Shown here: positions 43,885-52,557 of the stretch, in pieces
Layout: every line of letters starts with the position of its first letter
Position numbering within the stretch: position 1 is the first letter of the stretch
NCBI RefSeq assembly: GCF_001908025.1
Contig: NZ_MQMG01000018.1
Coordinates: 1-55,069 of the forward strand
DNA: 55,069 nucleotides
Source of the DNA: Geobacillus proteiniphilus
GTDB lineage: Bacteria; Bacillota; Bacilli; Bacillales; Anoxybacillaceae
Direction of reading: 5' to 3'
The notes under the pieces: model-generated
Told to the model about the DNA's origin: nothing
The model's input: only the letters and a program-made list of their open reading frames with translations
The model's database searches: none
Made by a program: the position numbers and the translations under genes

Positions 43885-44666
43885 TGCAATAAGCTCCCTA
43901 CCCACCACTCTTTTTGTTGATCTAACGCTTCATACACTCGCATGGCAATCTGTTCGTATCCTGCGGCATTCGGATGAAATTCGTCGCGATGAAGTAATTC
44001 GTCGCGGTCGATGAAGATGTCTTGAATATCAACGAAGATCGTCCGGTCATACCGTGAAAGCACTGCCCGGCTGGCGCTGTTCCACTCAGCGATGACGTCA
44101 TCGATTTCCGGAATGTTCGGCAACGTGCTGGAAAACGGATTGTATAAGCCGACGAGCACAACGACCGCATACGGGTTGACGGTGCGCAACGAGATCAACA
44201 GATGGTCGAGCCGGTCGGCAAACATTTCCCTCGCTTGCCGAAACCGCTCGCGCGACAAGTCCAAAAAGTGCGAACGAACGACGTTCATCACATCGTTGCC
44301 GCCAATTGTCAGCACTATCACATCCGCCTGCCCGAGCTCCTTTCGATGAGCGGCAATGACCGGCTCGAGGTCGACGATACGCCGGCCGCGCTTGCCGAAA
44401 TTCGTCACTGTCACCGTTCGCACCCCTTCTTCTGCCGAAAGGAGCGGGACAAGGCGGCCGACATAGCCGCCTTTCCCTTCGCCGTCTCCCACTCCTTCCG
44501 TCAACGAATCGCCTAAAGCGACCAAATGAATATCTTTCGGCAGCGGCTTCGCTTCCAGCAGTTTGCCGGCCGCTTCATTCGGGTGCTCCAGTTTCCCGCC
44601 GGCTGAAAAGGCGGCGCATCCGACAAGCAGCCAACTCCATATGATCAGCCATCCCCATCGTTTCAC
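43881..44666 (-). CDS. ypmR: SGNH/GDSL-family lipoprotein lipase/esterase, YpmR-like
   Basis: A 261-aa exported SGNH hydrolase. The lipobox LLVGC places the lipidated Cys near residue 17. Block I VALGDSLTEGVG carries the nucleophile Ser, block III TIGGNDVM the oxyanion Asn, and block V DEFHPNAAGY the Asp-His pair. Substrate unknown. The start is taken as GTG 44666, with AGGTG 6 bases upstream; GTG 44675 is possible but crowded by AAAAGG. ypmS overlaps its stop and a Sco1-like gene precedes it, the order seen in B. subtilis. Confidence 0.88.
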   Translation of the reverse strand: MKRWGWLIIWSWLLVGCAAFSAGGKLEHPNEAAGKLLEAKPLPKDIHLVALGDSLTEGVGDGEGKGGYVGRLVPLLSAEEGVRTVTVTNFGKRGRRIVDLEPVIAAHRKELGQADVIVLTIGGNDVMNVVRSHFLDLSRERFRQAREMFADRLDHLLISLRTVNPYAVVVLVGLYNPFSSTLPNIPEIDDVIAEWNSASRAVLSRYDRTIFVDIQDIFIDRDELLHRDEFHPNAAGYEQIAMRVYEALDQQKEWWVGSLLQ

Positions 44667-44737
44667 GTTTGACACCTGCCTTTTGCCGCAACAAGGGAGA
44701 GGCGAAAAGAAGGCAAAACAGCGGCACCGCCTTTGCC

Positions 44738-45310
44738 TTAGCGCGACGACTGCAAAATTTCGATATGCTCCAAAATCGTGTCATACGGCACATTTTCCAC
44801 GCCGTTGTACGTTTGCGCCACTTTACCGTCCGGACCGACTAAATAAAAGCTTGTGCCGTGGATGACTTGGTCATCATTGGCGGGCTTTTGCACGATCGTT
44901 TTAAAGCTTTTTTGCGCCAGCTCGCTGATTTCGGCGAGGCTGTATCCGGTCAGCAAATGCCAGTTTGATAGATCGTCTGTAAACTGTTTCGCATAGGCTT
45001 CGAGTTTTTCGGGCGTATCGACTTCGGGGTCGACGCTGAACGAAACAAATTCCACATCAAGCCCTTTTTCTTCCGCCTTTTCCTTCAATTTCGCCATATG
45101 GGCCGTCATCGGCGGACAAACCGTTTCACAATTCGTAAAAATAAAATCGGCGACCCATACTTTTCCTTTCAAGTCGCGAAGCCCAAACGGCTTGCCGGAC
45201 TGATCGACGAACGTAAAGTCGGCGACCGGCCAGTTTTTGGCGTCCGGAATCGTTTTTCCGCACGCCGCGAGCAAACAAACTGCCACGATCATCATCATCC
45301 GTTTCCACAT
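44738..45310 (-). CDS. ypmQ: Sco1/SenC-family copper chaperone-like lipoprotein, YpmQ
   Basis: A 190-aa thioredoxin-fold protein of the Sco family, tethered by a lipobox (LLAAC, Cys17). The metal-binding CxxxC is in FTNCETVCPPM, and the third ligand His in DQVIHGTSFYLV. Sco proteins deliver copper to the CuA centre of cytochrome c oxidase; YpmQ is the B. subtilis member. FTFVDQSGKPFGLRDLKGKVWVADFIF opens the domain. The start is ATG 45310 with AAAAGGATG upstream. Same strand as ypmR, with 71 bases between. Confidence 0.93.
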   Translation of the reverse strand: MWKRMMMIVAVCLLAACGKTIPDAKNWPVADFTFVDQSGKPFGLRDLKGKVWVADFIFTNCETVCPPMTAHMAKLKEKAEEKGLDVEFVSFSVDPEVDTPEKLEAYAKQFTDDLSNWHLLTGYSLAEISELAQKSFKTIVQKPANDDQVIHGTSFYLVGPDGKVAQTYNGVENVPYDTILEHIEILQSSR

Positions 45311-45358
45311 CGCTCGTTCATCCTTTTCCGTCTACATCATTTTTCCTTCGAGCTGCAC

Positions 45359-45538
45359 TTATTCTCGATCTGGTTCTTCAGTATAGTACATGAGCGCAAG
45401 CGCCCCAGGGCCGGTGTGAATGGAAATGACCGGCGTCGTTTCAACCCGCGTGTGGCCGATCATGCTCGAAACCATTTCGGCGGGCACTGCCGCCGGCACA
45501 TCGGCTGTCGAATCGGTTACAATTTTTACGTTTTTCAT
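45359..45538 (-). pseudogene. DegV-family gene with internal in-frame deletion (59 codons left)
   Basis: A 59-codon ORF starting MKNVKIVTDSTADVPAAV, the standard DegV N-terminus that holds the fatty-acid contact Ser/Thr, and ending TTPVISIHTGPGALALMYY, the standard DegV C-terminus. About 220 central residues are missing, yet the frame is open. GGGAGTG lies upstream of the ATG, so a short peptide could still be made. It cannot bind a fatty acid as DegV does. Confidence 0.8.
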
Positions 45539-45691
45539 CGATTCACTCCCGTATGCATCAAGGGCGAATCCAGTTCCAAGGACGCCCCGCGGCGTTCAAT
45601 CAAGCGGCCATGCGGAGTTTCCGCCGAACTTTTCGTTTCTCCCCCATCGTCATCTCGTTTCAATTATATAACGAAACCGCCCAAAATCCCA

Positions 45692-45732
45692 CCAAAAAAA
45701 AGTTGTTTTGCCGGCCAGGGGCAAAACAACAA
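45692..45732 (-). terminator. Intrinsic terminator of ypmP
   Basis: GTTGTTTTGCC/GGCAAAACAAC perfect stem followed on the minus strand by TTTTTTTTGG. Confidence 0.92.
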
Positions 45733-45735
45733 CGA

Positions 45736-45987
45736 TCATGCATTATGCTTTAACACCGTCTCTTTAAAGATCTGTTCATATACAGGCCATTTCAGCACTT
45801 TCTTCAAATGTTCGCGGAACGAATACACAGAACGGCTCGTTCTCGATCGGTACACCTTTGCAATAAACGCCTCCAAGCGCAGTTGGACCATGAATCGGTA
45901 CGTGTTCTCTTCCTCCAATACAGGAATTTCGATAATCTTCACTTTCTGCCCATACGCGTTTTTGAACTCGAGGCTTTTGAATAGCAA
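45736..45987 (-). CDS. ypmP: DUF2535 protein, YpmP-like
   Basis: An 83-aa small soluble protein of unknown function, the size of B. subtilis YpmP. Visible features: (M)LFKSLEFKNAYGQKVKI at the start, IPVLEEENTYRFMVQLRLEAF, and RSVYSFREHLKKVLKWPVYEQI. The start is TTG 45987, chosen because it gives the YpmP-like N-terminus and has AGAGG 9 bases upstream; an ATG-like reading from 46032 would add 15 residues without a ribosome site. It follows ilvA on the same strand. Confidence 0.85.
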   Translation of the reverse strand: MLFKSLEFKNAYGQKVKIIEIPVLEEENTYRFMVQLRLEAFIAKVYRSRTSRSVYSFREHLKKVLKWPVYEQIFKETVLKHNA

Positions 45988-46093
45988 AATATCAATCCTC
46001 TTTTTCACCGATTTACTTCTATTATACACCAATCCGGTGAAAAAGTATGTCGGAATGCGGCGAATTTGTTCCGACTTTTTTCGTATTTTTTCG

Positions 46094-47365
46094 TTAGATC
46101 AATAAATGGAACAAGTTCGGGTCTTTGTTCACTTCTTGGAACGGGAAGCCTTTTTTCTTCATCCGCTCGATGAGCGGCGCGTAGTCTTCGCGCCGTTTCA
46201 GCTCGATGCCGACGAGCGCCGGGCCGCTTTCTTTGTTGTTTTTCTTCGTGTACTCAAACCGGGTGATGTCATCGGTCGGCCCAAGTACTTCATCCAAAAA
46301 CTCGCGCAACGCCCCAGCCCGCTGCGGGAAGTTGACGATGAAATAGTGTTGCAGTCCTTCGTAAATCATCGAGCGTTCTTTGATTTCCTGCATCCGGTCG
46401 ATGTCGTTGTTGCCGCCGCTGACGACGCAGACGACCGTCTTGCCGCGGATTTGTTCCTTGTAAAAATCAAGCGCGGCGATCGGCAGCGCCCCCGCCGGTT
46501 CGGCGACAATGGCGTTTTCGTTGTACAGCTCCAAAATCGTCGTGCACACTTTCCCTTCCGGAACGACGACGATGTCATCAAGCACCCCGCGGCATAAGGC
46601 GAACGTCTTTTCCCCGACCGTCTTGACGGCAGCCCCATCCACGAACTTGTCGATTTCCTCGAGCGTCACGACATGTCCGCGCTCGAGCGCCGCTTTCATC
46701 GACGGGGCGCCAGCCGGCTCGACGCCGATCACCTTGGTGGACGGAGAAATGCTTTTCACATACGTCCCAAGTCCGGCCATCAATCCCCCGCCGCCGATGC
46801 TGGCGAACAAAAAGTCGATCGGTTCATCGCAGTCGTTTAACACCTCGACGCCAATCGTCCCCTGTCCGGCAATGACGTATTCATCATCAAACGGATGGAT
46901 GAACGTCCGCCCTTCCGCCTCGGCGCACTTCACCGCTTCGTTGTATGAATCATCAAACGTGTCGCCGACAAGCACGATCTCGACCATGTCTTTGCCAAAT
47001 AGCTGCACTTGCGACACTTTTTGCCGAGGCGTGGTCGCGGGCATGTAAATTTTCCCATGCACGCCAAGCGCCCGGCACGAGTAAGCCACTCCTTGGGCAT
47101 GGTTGCCGGCGCTGGCGCATACCACCCCGTTTCTCCGCTCCTCATCGGTTAAATGCTTCATCCGGTTGTACGCCCCGCGCAGCTTAAACGAACGCACGAC
47201 TTGCAAATCCTCGCGCTTTAAGTAGACATTGCATTCATAGCGCTCGGATAACAGCGGGTTTTTTTGCAGCGGCGTATGGGAAACAACATCCTTCAGCGTA
47301 TGATACGCGATCAAAATGTCCTCGACGTATACCGCCCCTTGCTTTCGTTTCAGCTGTTGTTCCAT
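46094..47365 (-). CDS. ilvA: Threonine dehydratase (biosynthetic)
   Basis: A 423-aa PLP enzyme that makes 2-oxobutanoate from threonine, the first step to isoleucine. The PLP lysine is in VVRSFKLRGAYNRM (about residue 61); SAGNHAQGVAYS and the glycine loop ASIGGGGLMAGL hold the cofactor phosphate. A single ACT-like regulatory domain (about 335-423, HYFIVNFPQRAGALREFLDEV) is consistent with isoleucine feedback. The start is ATG 47365 with AGAAAGGG upstream. Extended -10 TGATATAAT is at 47407-47415, and a CodY-like motif (47438-47452) lies upstream. Confidence 0.95.
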   Translation of the reverse strand: MEQQLKRKQGAVYVEDILIAYHTLKDVVSHTPLQKNPLLSERYECNVYLKREDLQVVRSFKLRGAYNRMKHLTDEERRNGVVCASAGNHAQGVAYSCRALGVHGKIYMPATTPRQKVSQVQLFGKDMVEIVLVGDTFDDSYNEAVKCAEAEGRTFIHPFDDEYVIAGQGTIGVEVLNDCDEPIDFLFASIGGGGLMAGLGTYVKSISPSTKVIGVEPAGAPSMKAALERGHVVTLEEIDKFVDGAAVKTVGEKTFALCRGVLDDIVVVPEGKVCTTILELYNENAIVAEPAGALPIAALDFYKEQIRGKTVVCVVSGGNNDIDRMQEIKERSMIYEGLQHYFIVNFPQRAGALREFLDEVLGPTDDITRFEYTKKNNKESGPALVGIELKRREDYAPLIERMKKKGFPFQEVNKDPNLFHLLI

Positions 47366-47406
47366 GTTCTCGTTCCCTTTCTTTCTAAGTTGTCTTTGAT
47401 TTGTAG

Positions 47407-47452
47407 ATTATATCACAAATTCGCAAAAAGAAAAGGGAATTTTCGAAAAGTT
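47407..47452 (-). promoter_or_regulatory. ilvA promoter with CodY-like motif
   Basis: Extended -10 TGATATAAT (47415-47407). AATTTTCGAAAAGTT at 47438-47452 matches the CodY motif AATTTTCWGAAAATT with three mismatches and lies just upstream of the -35 region. Confidence 0.5.
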
Positions 47453-47463
47453 TTTGAGTGAAG

Positions 47464-47541
47464 ATGGGCTGGCTCGCGATCATCGCGATTGTCCCGCTTT
47501 ACCGGGCGCTTCCGCCGGCCGGACTCACGTTTTTGGCCTGA
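47464..47541 (+). pseudogene. Remnant of a hemolysin III/YplQ-type membrane protein
   Basis: A 25-codon piece reading MGWLAIIAIVPLYRALPPAG then LTFLA and a stop. The GWLAxIAIxPLYxALPxAGL block is a conserved stretch in hemolysin III (TrhA) proteins. In B. subtilis yplQ, a member of that family, lies between ilvA and dfrA, the same position as here, so this is probably what is left of it. The rest of the 47366-47678 gap shows no gene. Confidence 0.65.
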
Positions 47542-47663
47542 CGCCATCCGATGAGCGCCGTCCTTCCTGCTCGAAACCTCTCCCTAGCCACCTCGCCAGA
47601 CGGCAACGCGGCGAATGTGCAACACCTGCACGGCGAACTACTTCTTAATGCGCAAGCGGACAG

Positions 47664-47700
47664 AAAAAACGACCGGCGCTATGCCCGGTCGTCCTCTTTT
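47664..47700 (-). terminator. Terminator of the DUF2512 gene
   Basis: ACGACCGG/CCGGTCGT stem with TTTTTTCTGTC after it on the minus strand, overlapping the gene's last codons. Confidence 0.8.
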
Positions 47701-48122
47701 TTGAACTCTTCTTCCTCGGCAAATTCCGTCGCCCATCTTCCCTCATCATACCAGCGGTGCGCTTCTTCCCGTCTTGCTTCTTCGTGCACATGGTTTTCCA
47801 TATACAAATGGAAAAACGCTTCAACCGCTCCGATCGCCAAGGCGCTGAAAAACGCGCCGTACGCCATGTTGACGGACGGGGCAATGAGTGCAAAGCTGAC
47901 CGGCCAAATAAGCAAAAAGGAAAGCGGCACGTCAAGAGCGGCAGCGACAAAATGGCCGACGCGCGGCAACACGAACAGATCGCCGATAATATAAGAAACA
48001 AGCGCCGTCACGATCGTCATGAGTGAAATCAAGGAAAGCGGGGCATTGAAGATCGTAAACATCGAAAACAAGACGACGCTCCAAGCGGCCAGTTTGACGA
48101 CAAACGGAACGATATGCTTCAT
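47679..48122 (-). CDS. DUF2512/YndM-family membrane protein
   Basis: A 147-aa membrane protein with four hydrophobic segments in the first 110 residues (IVPFVVKLAAWSVVLFSMF; ISLMTIVTALVSYIIGDLF; VPLSFLLIWPVSFALI; MAYGAFFSALAIGAVEAFF) and an acidic, Glu-rich C-tail (EEARREEAH..., AEEEEFKKEDDRA). The DUF2512 family is common in Bacillaceae; function unknown. The start is ATG 48122 with GGAGGAAG upstream. Single gene with its own terminator. Confidence 0.82.
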   Translation of the reverse strand: MKHIVPFVVKLAAWSVVLFSMFTIFNAPLSLISLMTIVTALVSYIIGDLFVLPRVGHFVAAALDVPLSFLLIWPVSFALIAPSVNMAYGAFFSALAIGAVEAFFHLYMENHVHEEARREEAHRWYDEGRWATEFAEEEEFKKEDDRA

Positions 48123-48243
48123 CGTCTTCCTCCATTTCCATCGTTGTTCTAGTTGTTATCGTTCCTTTTTTGCCCCGCTTCTATGCAGAAAAAACACACT
48201 TGACCGTTCGGCGCGGTCGGTTTCAAAACGTTCGTATCCCGAC

Positions 48244-48283
48244 TAAAAAAGACGTCCCATGTTTTTGGGACGCCTTCTTCAAC
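48244..48283 (-). terminator. Intrinsic terminator of thyA-dfrA
   Basis: AAGGCGTCCC/GGGACGTCTTTTTT stem-loop on the minus strand, about 50 bases past dfrA. Confidence 0.85.
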
Positions 48284-48334
48284 TTTCCGTACGCCAGCTG
48301 CAAACGCACGTTCATGCCAACGTACGATATGTGC

Positions 48335-48829
48335 CTATTTTGTCTCTTTCCGCTCGTAAATGAGAAAGGCGTGTTCATACGGATTTCTTTCGTCTTTCAC
48401 CCCCGGCGTATAGGAAACGATGTCCCACTCATCTTCCAAAATAGGGGGATAAAACGTATCGCCGGGGAAGGAAGCAAAAATTTTCGTCACATACAGCCGA
48501 TCAGCGATGGGCATCGTCACTTCAAACAATTCAGCCCCGCCGATGATAAACACTTCATCGGCGCGAGCAGCGATCCATTGCTTTACTTCCTCAAGCGAAT
48601 GAAGCACAAGGCAGCCTTCCGGGCGAAACGAGCGGTTGCGCGTGACGACGACGTTTTCCCGCCCAGGAAGCGGGCGGCCGATCGCTTCAAACGTTTTGCG
48701 CCCCATCACGATGGCATGGCCCATCGTCACCCGTTTAAAATATGCCAAATCGGCCGGCAAATGCCAAGGCAAGCGGTTGTCTTTGCCGATCACCCGGTTT
48801 TCATCCATCGCCACAATGTGCGAAATCAT
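48335..48829 (-). CDS. dfrA: Dihydrofolate reductase
   Basis: A 164-aa DHFR that regenerates tetrahydrofolate with NADPH. MISHIVAMDENRVIGKDNRLPWHLPADLAYFKRVTMG is the N-terminal signature with the catalytic acid in PADLAYFK; VMGRKTFEAIGRPLPGR and VFIIGGAELFE bind NADPH. Start ATG 48829 with AAAGGAGAGG upstream. It follows thyA by 14 bases, the common functional pair: ThyA makes dihydrofolate that DfrA reduces. Confidence 0.97.
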   Translation of the reverse strand: MISHIVAMDENRVIGKDNRLPWHLPADLAYFKRVTMGHAIVMGRKTFEAIGRPLPGRENVVVTRNRSFRPEGCLVLHSLEEVKQWIAARADEVFIIGGAELFEVTMPIADRLYVTKIFASFPGDTFYPPILEDEWDIVSYTPGVKDERNPYEHAFLIYERKETK

Positions 48830-48843
48830 GCCGCCCCTCTCCT

Positions 48844-49638
48844 TTACACGGCTACCGGCGCTTTAATCGCCGGATGCGGGTCATAGCCGACGATCTCGAA
48901 ATCGTCGTATTCGTAGTCGAAAATGGACGACGGCTTCCGTTTGATCACGAGCTTCGGCAGCGGGCGCGGCTCGCGCGTCAGCTGCAGTTTCGCTTGCTCA
49001 AGATGGTTTTTGTACAAATGGACGTCGCCGCCGGTGAAAATGAGTTCGCCGACATCGAGGTCGCACTGCTGGGCGATCATATGCGTCAAGAGCGCATAGC
49101 TGGCAATATTAAACGGCAGCCCTAAAAACGTATCAACGGAGCGCTGCTGCCACATGCACGACAACCGACCGTTCGCGACATAAAACTGAAATGCATAATG
49201 GCACGGCGGCAGCTTCATCTCGTCCAATTCCGCCACGTTCCAAGCGCTCACAAGCAGCCGGCGTGAATTCGGATTTCGTTTGATCTCCTCGACGACCCAG
49301 GCGATCTGGTCGATTGTTTTCCCGTCCGCCCCTTTCCATGAGCGCCATTGCGCGCCGTAAATCGGGCCGAGGTCGCCGTTTTCATCCGCCCACTCGTCCC
49401 AAATCGTCACGCCATTCTCCTGCAAATAGCGGACGTTCGTATCGCCTTTTAAAAACCAAAGCAGTTCATAAATGATGGAGCGAATATGCAATTTTTTCGT
49501 TGTCACGAGCGGAAATCCATCTTGCAAGTTGAAGCGGAGCTGGCGGCCGAACACCGACAGCGTGCCGACGCCCGTGCGGTCCTCTTTTTCGACGCCGTTT
49601 TCTAAAATATCCTCCAATAACTGCAAATATTGCCGCAA
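48844..49638 (-). CDS. thyA: Thymidylate synthase (ThyA type)
   Basis: A 264-aa thymidylate synthase, the same length as E. coli ThyA. The catalytic Cys is in [12 protein letters not shown]; folate/dUMP contacts in [34 protein letters not shown] and [13 protein letters not shown]. The start is TTG 49638 ([12 protein letters not shown]) with GAGGTGAG upstream; this gives the family length, while the in-frame extension to 49893 is not conserved coding. First gene of thyA-dfrA. Confidence 0.96.
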   Translation of the reverse strand: MRQYLQLLEDILENGVEKEDRTGVGTLSVFGRQLRFNLQDGFPLVTTKKLHIRSIIYELLWFLKGDTNVRYLQENGVTIWDEWADENGDLGPIYGAQWRSWKGADGKTIDQIAWVVEEIKRNPNSRRLLVSAWNVAELDEMKLPPCHYAFQFYVANGRLSCMWQQRSVDTFLGLPFNIASYALLTHMIAQQCDLDVGELIFTGGDVHLYKNHLEQAKLQLTREPRPLPKLVIKRKPSSIFDYEYDDFEIVGYDPHPAIKAPVAV

Positions 49639-49712
49639 TGTTCTCACCTCACGCTCTATCATATCATAAAGCAACGCATGGTGAACCACTTGTCCATAAA
49701 AAAACGAGCCTT

Positions 49713-50417
49713 TTACGAGGCCCGTTCCGCCAATCCGCGGATCAACGCATATGTTCTCGGCGCTGCCGCCCGCAACGTTTGCCGCGTCTCTTCGCTTGCA
49801 TAATAATAGGCAAACGCCTCGGCAAAATACTCTTCCGGATAGGTCAAAAAATAATATTCGCCAGGAAAGAGCCGCGGCGCCTCCTCCCGCCAAATCGCTT
49901 GAAATTCGTCCGTTTCATGAATGCGGTCAAATACAATGTAATCGAGCGAATGAGCAAACTCATGCAGCTCCAAATTGACCGAGCCATGCCCTTTTCCTTT
50001 TTCGCTATGGCCGAGGCGGACAAGCACTAAATGCGACCCGCCGATGCCCGGCACGTCATCCCATGTTTTCGAACCCGGCATATAACCGCGCGGCGTTTTT
50101 CCGCGCAAATGGCGGGCCGTCGGCTCATCGGTGATCGGGCCGGTTAACAGTTGGATGTAAATATGGTGATCTGCCGCCTGCTCTAAAATCGTGCGATCAA
50201 TGCGGGCGAGCGTCCGGATCGTTTCATTCGCTTCAGAGGCGGAAAACTCCGTCTCCGGCACGATGATGATGCGGCCAAGCACATCATGAGACGGAACACC
50301 CCTAAGGCCAAGGCTGCTTTCTTCAAGCAGCACGCCATGGGCAGCCGGATACGGCGAGAACGACAGAAGGGGAATGGCGAACAGCGCCGCCAGCAAGCTA
50401 GTGAGTAGCCGTTTCAT
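49713..50417 (-). CDS. Exported zinc metalloprotease, lethal factor / Pro-Pro endopeptidase-like
   Basis: A 234-aa protein with a Sec signal peptide ([19 protein letters not shown], about 1-24). [10 protein letters not shown] (His152, Glu153, His156) is the zinc motif; [16 protein letters not shown] near residue 196 supplies the later Glu/Tyr. [24 protein letters not shown] and [12 protein letters not shown] are characteristic of the anthrax lethal-factor ATLF family, which contains the Pro-Pro endopeptidases (PPEP-1 to -3; PPEP-3 was described from Geobacillus). Expected to act outside the cell on proline-rich surface or secreted proteins. The start is ATG 50417 in a GTT-CAT context on plus; GGGGGAACCACG lies upstream. 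Substrate candidate: the adjacent ypjP product. Confidence 0.85.
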   Translation of the reverse strand: MKRLLTSLLAALFAIPLLSFSPYPAAHGVLLEESSLGLRGVPSHDVLGRIIIVPETEFSASEANETIRTLARIDRTILEQAADHHIYIQLLTGPITDEPTARHLRGKTPRGYMPGSKTWDDVPGIGGSHLVLVRLGHSEKGKGHGSVNLELHEFAHSLDYIVFDRIHETDEFQAIWREEAPRLFPGEYYFLTYPEEYFAEAFAYYYASEETRQTLRAAAPRTYALIRGLAERAS

Positions 50418-50508
50418 CGTGGTTCCCCCGCTTCTTTCAATCTATGAAAATCATATCATAGAACGAAGCGGGGAAAAACGCGCAAAATCAGGAAAACGCC
50501 GCAGGCGA

Positions 50509-51093
50509 TTATGTACGCCAGTTCGGCGGCGTATTTTTTGACCAGTAGATTTTCCCGAGTTCATGATGGGCTTGAAACCCATCATCGCATGTATGATAGT
50601 GAAACTGAAACCAATATCCGTCTTGCGGCGGATGCTCGCGGCGGACGTGAAAGCGGATCAAATCCTCTCCCGTATCCGCCCGATACAAATGAAAAATGCG
50701 CTCCCCGAGCCCGCCGGACGGGTTCTCTGACACGGCCAAATAGCGAAGCTCCTCCTCCGGATAGCGCGCGGCAAGCTCGGCGATCACTTCTTCAATGCGC
50801 GGCAAAATGACGGCGCGAAACTCATCTTCAATGACCGGAGCGATTTTGCGGCCGAACTTTTCATAGGACTGGACAACTGCCTTTTCCATCGTCCGCTCAA
50901 TGAATTGAGCTCGCGTCAACGAAACAGCTTCCGCGGCAGGACTTGCCGGACTGTGCTGCCAATCGGAAGACGATGCATCATCTGACGGCGGCTCTTTGGC
51001 CGCGAGCAGCGAAGCGGGCGGTGTGACAAGTCCAAACGTGCAAACCGTAATGGCAGCAACAAGCGTTTTTCGAAGCCAAGACGGCAGCTTCAT
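50509..51093 (-). CDS. ypjP: YpjP-family exported protein
   Basis: A 194-aa protein with a signal peptide (LPSWLRKTLVAAITVCTFGLV, about 1-30). The mature part has a helix block (AQFIERTMEKAVVQSYEKFGRKIAPVIEDEF) and ends HYHTCDDGFQAHHELGKIYWSKNTPPNW, typical of YpjP. Function unknown. Four Pro-Pro pairs are present (VTPPAS, KEPPSD, EHPPQD, NTPPNW). The start is ATG 51093 with GGGAGGTG upstream; GTG 51102 lies in that site. In B. subtilis ypjP is also near thyB-dfrA. Confidence 0.85.
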   Translation of the reverse strand: MKLPSWLRKTLVAAITVCTFGLVTPPASLLAAKEPPSDDASSSDWQHSPASPAAEAVSLTRAQFIERTMEKAVVQSYEKFGRKIAPVIEDEFRAVILPRIEEVIAELAARYPEEELRYLAVSENPSGGLGERIFHLYRADTGEDLIRFHVRREHPPQDGYWFQFHYHTCDDGFQAHHELGKIYWSKNTPPNWRT

Positions 51094-51108
51094 CGTCTTC
51101 ACCTCCCG

Positions 51109-52293
51109 CTACCGCCGATCAGCGGCCGGAGACGCGAACAAGCCGGTTGCCTTGAGTTTCTCGACTGCCAGGCGCAAAACGTTTTCCGGCTGCACAAGGG
51201 CGATGCGCACGTAGCCTTCGCCGCTCGGCCCGAACGCGTGCCCAGGCGTCACGACGACGCCGGCTTGGTCGATCAGCGCCTTCGCAAACGAAAGCGATGT
51301 AAAGCCGTCCGGAATTTTTGCCCACACGAACATGCCGGCTTGCGGACGGTCAACCGTCCAACCGATGTCAGCGAGTCCATCCACGAGCGCATCGCGGCGC
51401 GCTTGATAAATCATGCGGCTCTCAGCGCAAAAGCCGGCGCCATGGCGGAGCACTTCCGCGGCCGCTTTTTGCAGCGGCCAAAAAATGCCGTAGTCCAAAT
51501 TCGACTTAAACTCGGCAAACGCACGAATCACCTCGGCATTTCCGCACAAGTAGCCGACCCGGCAGCCGGCCATGTTGTAGCTTTTTGACAACGAATTGAT
51601 CTCCACGCCAACGTCCTTTGCGCCTGGAACAGAAAGAAAACTCACCGGTTTGTTTCCGTCATAATACAGCTCGCCGTAAGCAAAATCGGAAACAACGAGG
51701 ATATCGTACCGCTTCGCAAACTCGACCACTTCGCGATAAAATGATTCTGTCGCTACAGCTGGAACCGGATTTCCAGGGAAGTTGATAAACATGATCGTCG
51801 TCCGTTTGGCGATGTCCTCCGGGATCGCACGCAAATCCGGCAAAAAGCTGTTTTCCTCCCTCAGCGGCAGAAAATACGGCACCGCTTCCGCCATCGCCAC
51901 CCCCGCCGCATACGCCGGATACCCGGGATCCGGCAATAGAATGACATCCCCCGGGTCGGCGAACACCATCGGCAAATGAACGAGCCCGTCTTGTGACCCG
52001 ATCACGTACGTCACTTCCGTCTCTGGATCGAGCACGACGCCATGCGCCGTCCGATAATAATCGGCGACCGCTTCATGAAACTCGCGAATGCCCTTTAATG
52101 TGTAGCCGTACGCATTCGGCTCGTTGGCGTAGCGGGCGATCGCCTCACGCACAAACGGCGCCGGAGGCAAATCCGGGCTGCCAACGCTCAAGTCGATCCA
52201 CTCGTCATGAAGATGGCGCTGCTTTTGCCGATACGCCGTCAACTCGGCGAAAATCGATGCCGAAAACGCGTTCATTCGTTTCGCTTTTTTCAC
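51109..52293 (-). CDS. Class I/II PLP aminotransferase
   Basis: A 394-aa fold-type I aminotransferase. DLSVGSPDLPPAPFV opens the core, the PLP lysine is in NSLSKSYNMAGCRVGYL (about residue 234), FINFPGNPVPAVA and VVSDFAYGELYYDG surround the cofactor, and GEGYVRIALVQPE carries the substrate-carboxylate Arg. It resembles enzymes annotated as LL-diaminopimelate or aromatic/alanine aminotransferases; the substrate cannot be fixed here. The start is GTG 52293 (VKKAKRMNAF) with AAGGAGAGG upstream; ATG 52275 is an alternative. It precedes ypjP, 15 bases away on the same strand, so both may be cotranscribed. Confidence 0.88.
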   Translation of the reverse strand: MKKAKRMNAFSASIFAELTAYRQKQRHLHDEWIDLSVGSPDLPPAPFVREAIARYANEPNAYGYTLKGIREFHEAVADYYRTAHGVVLDPETEVTYVIGSQDGLVHLPMVFADPGDVILLPDPGYPAYAAGVAMAEAVPYFLPLREENSFLPDLRAIPEDIAKRTTIMFINFPGNPVPAVATESFYREVVEFAKRYDILVVSDFAYGELYYDGNKPVSFLSVPGAKDVGVEINSLSKSYNMAGCRVGYLCGNAEVIRAFAEFKSNLDYGIFWPLQKAAAEVLRHGAGFCAESRMIYQARRDALVDGLADIGWTVDRPQAGMFVWAKIPDGFTSLSFAKALIDQAGVVVTPGHAFGPSGEGYVRIALVQPENVLRLAVEKLKATGLFASPAADRR

Positions 52294-52557
52294 GGTTCTT
52301 CCTCTCCTTTTGCAAGACAAAGACGGCATTTTCTTTTTGCTTTTGTTGGTATATACTTTTATCATAGTTCCGAAAGAAGACACCCGCTTCAACCGCGTGA
52401 AGGTCGCAGCCCAGCGATCAGCGGCAAATGGATGTCGGTTGGCGTCAGCCAAAACACATGATAAAATCAAGGTATATCATGTTCTTTGTGAACTGGATAT
52501 AGGGGGTTGCATGGAGAATATCCAATGCGAAAACCAAGCAAAGCCTTCCATGCGTAA

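Noticed and set aside
45098-46105. 335-codon plus-strand frame
   Set aside because: Covers ypmQ, the DegV remnant, a terminator and ypmP on the other strand; no family resemblance.
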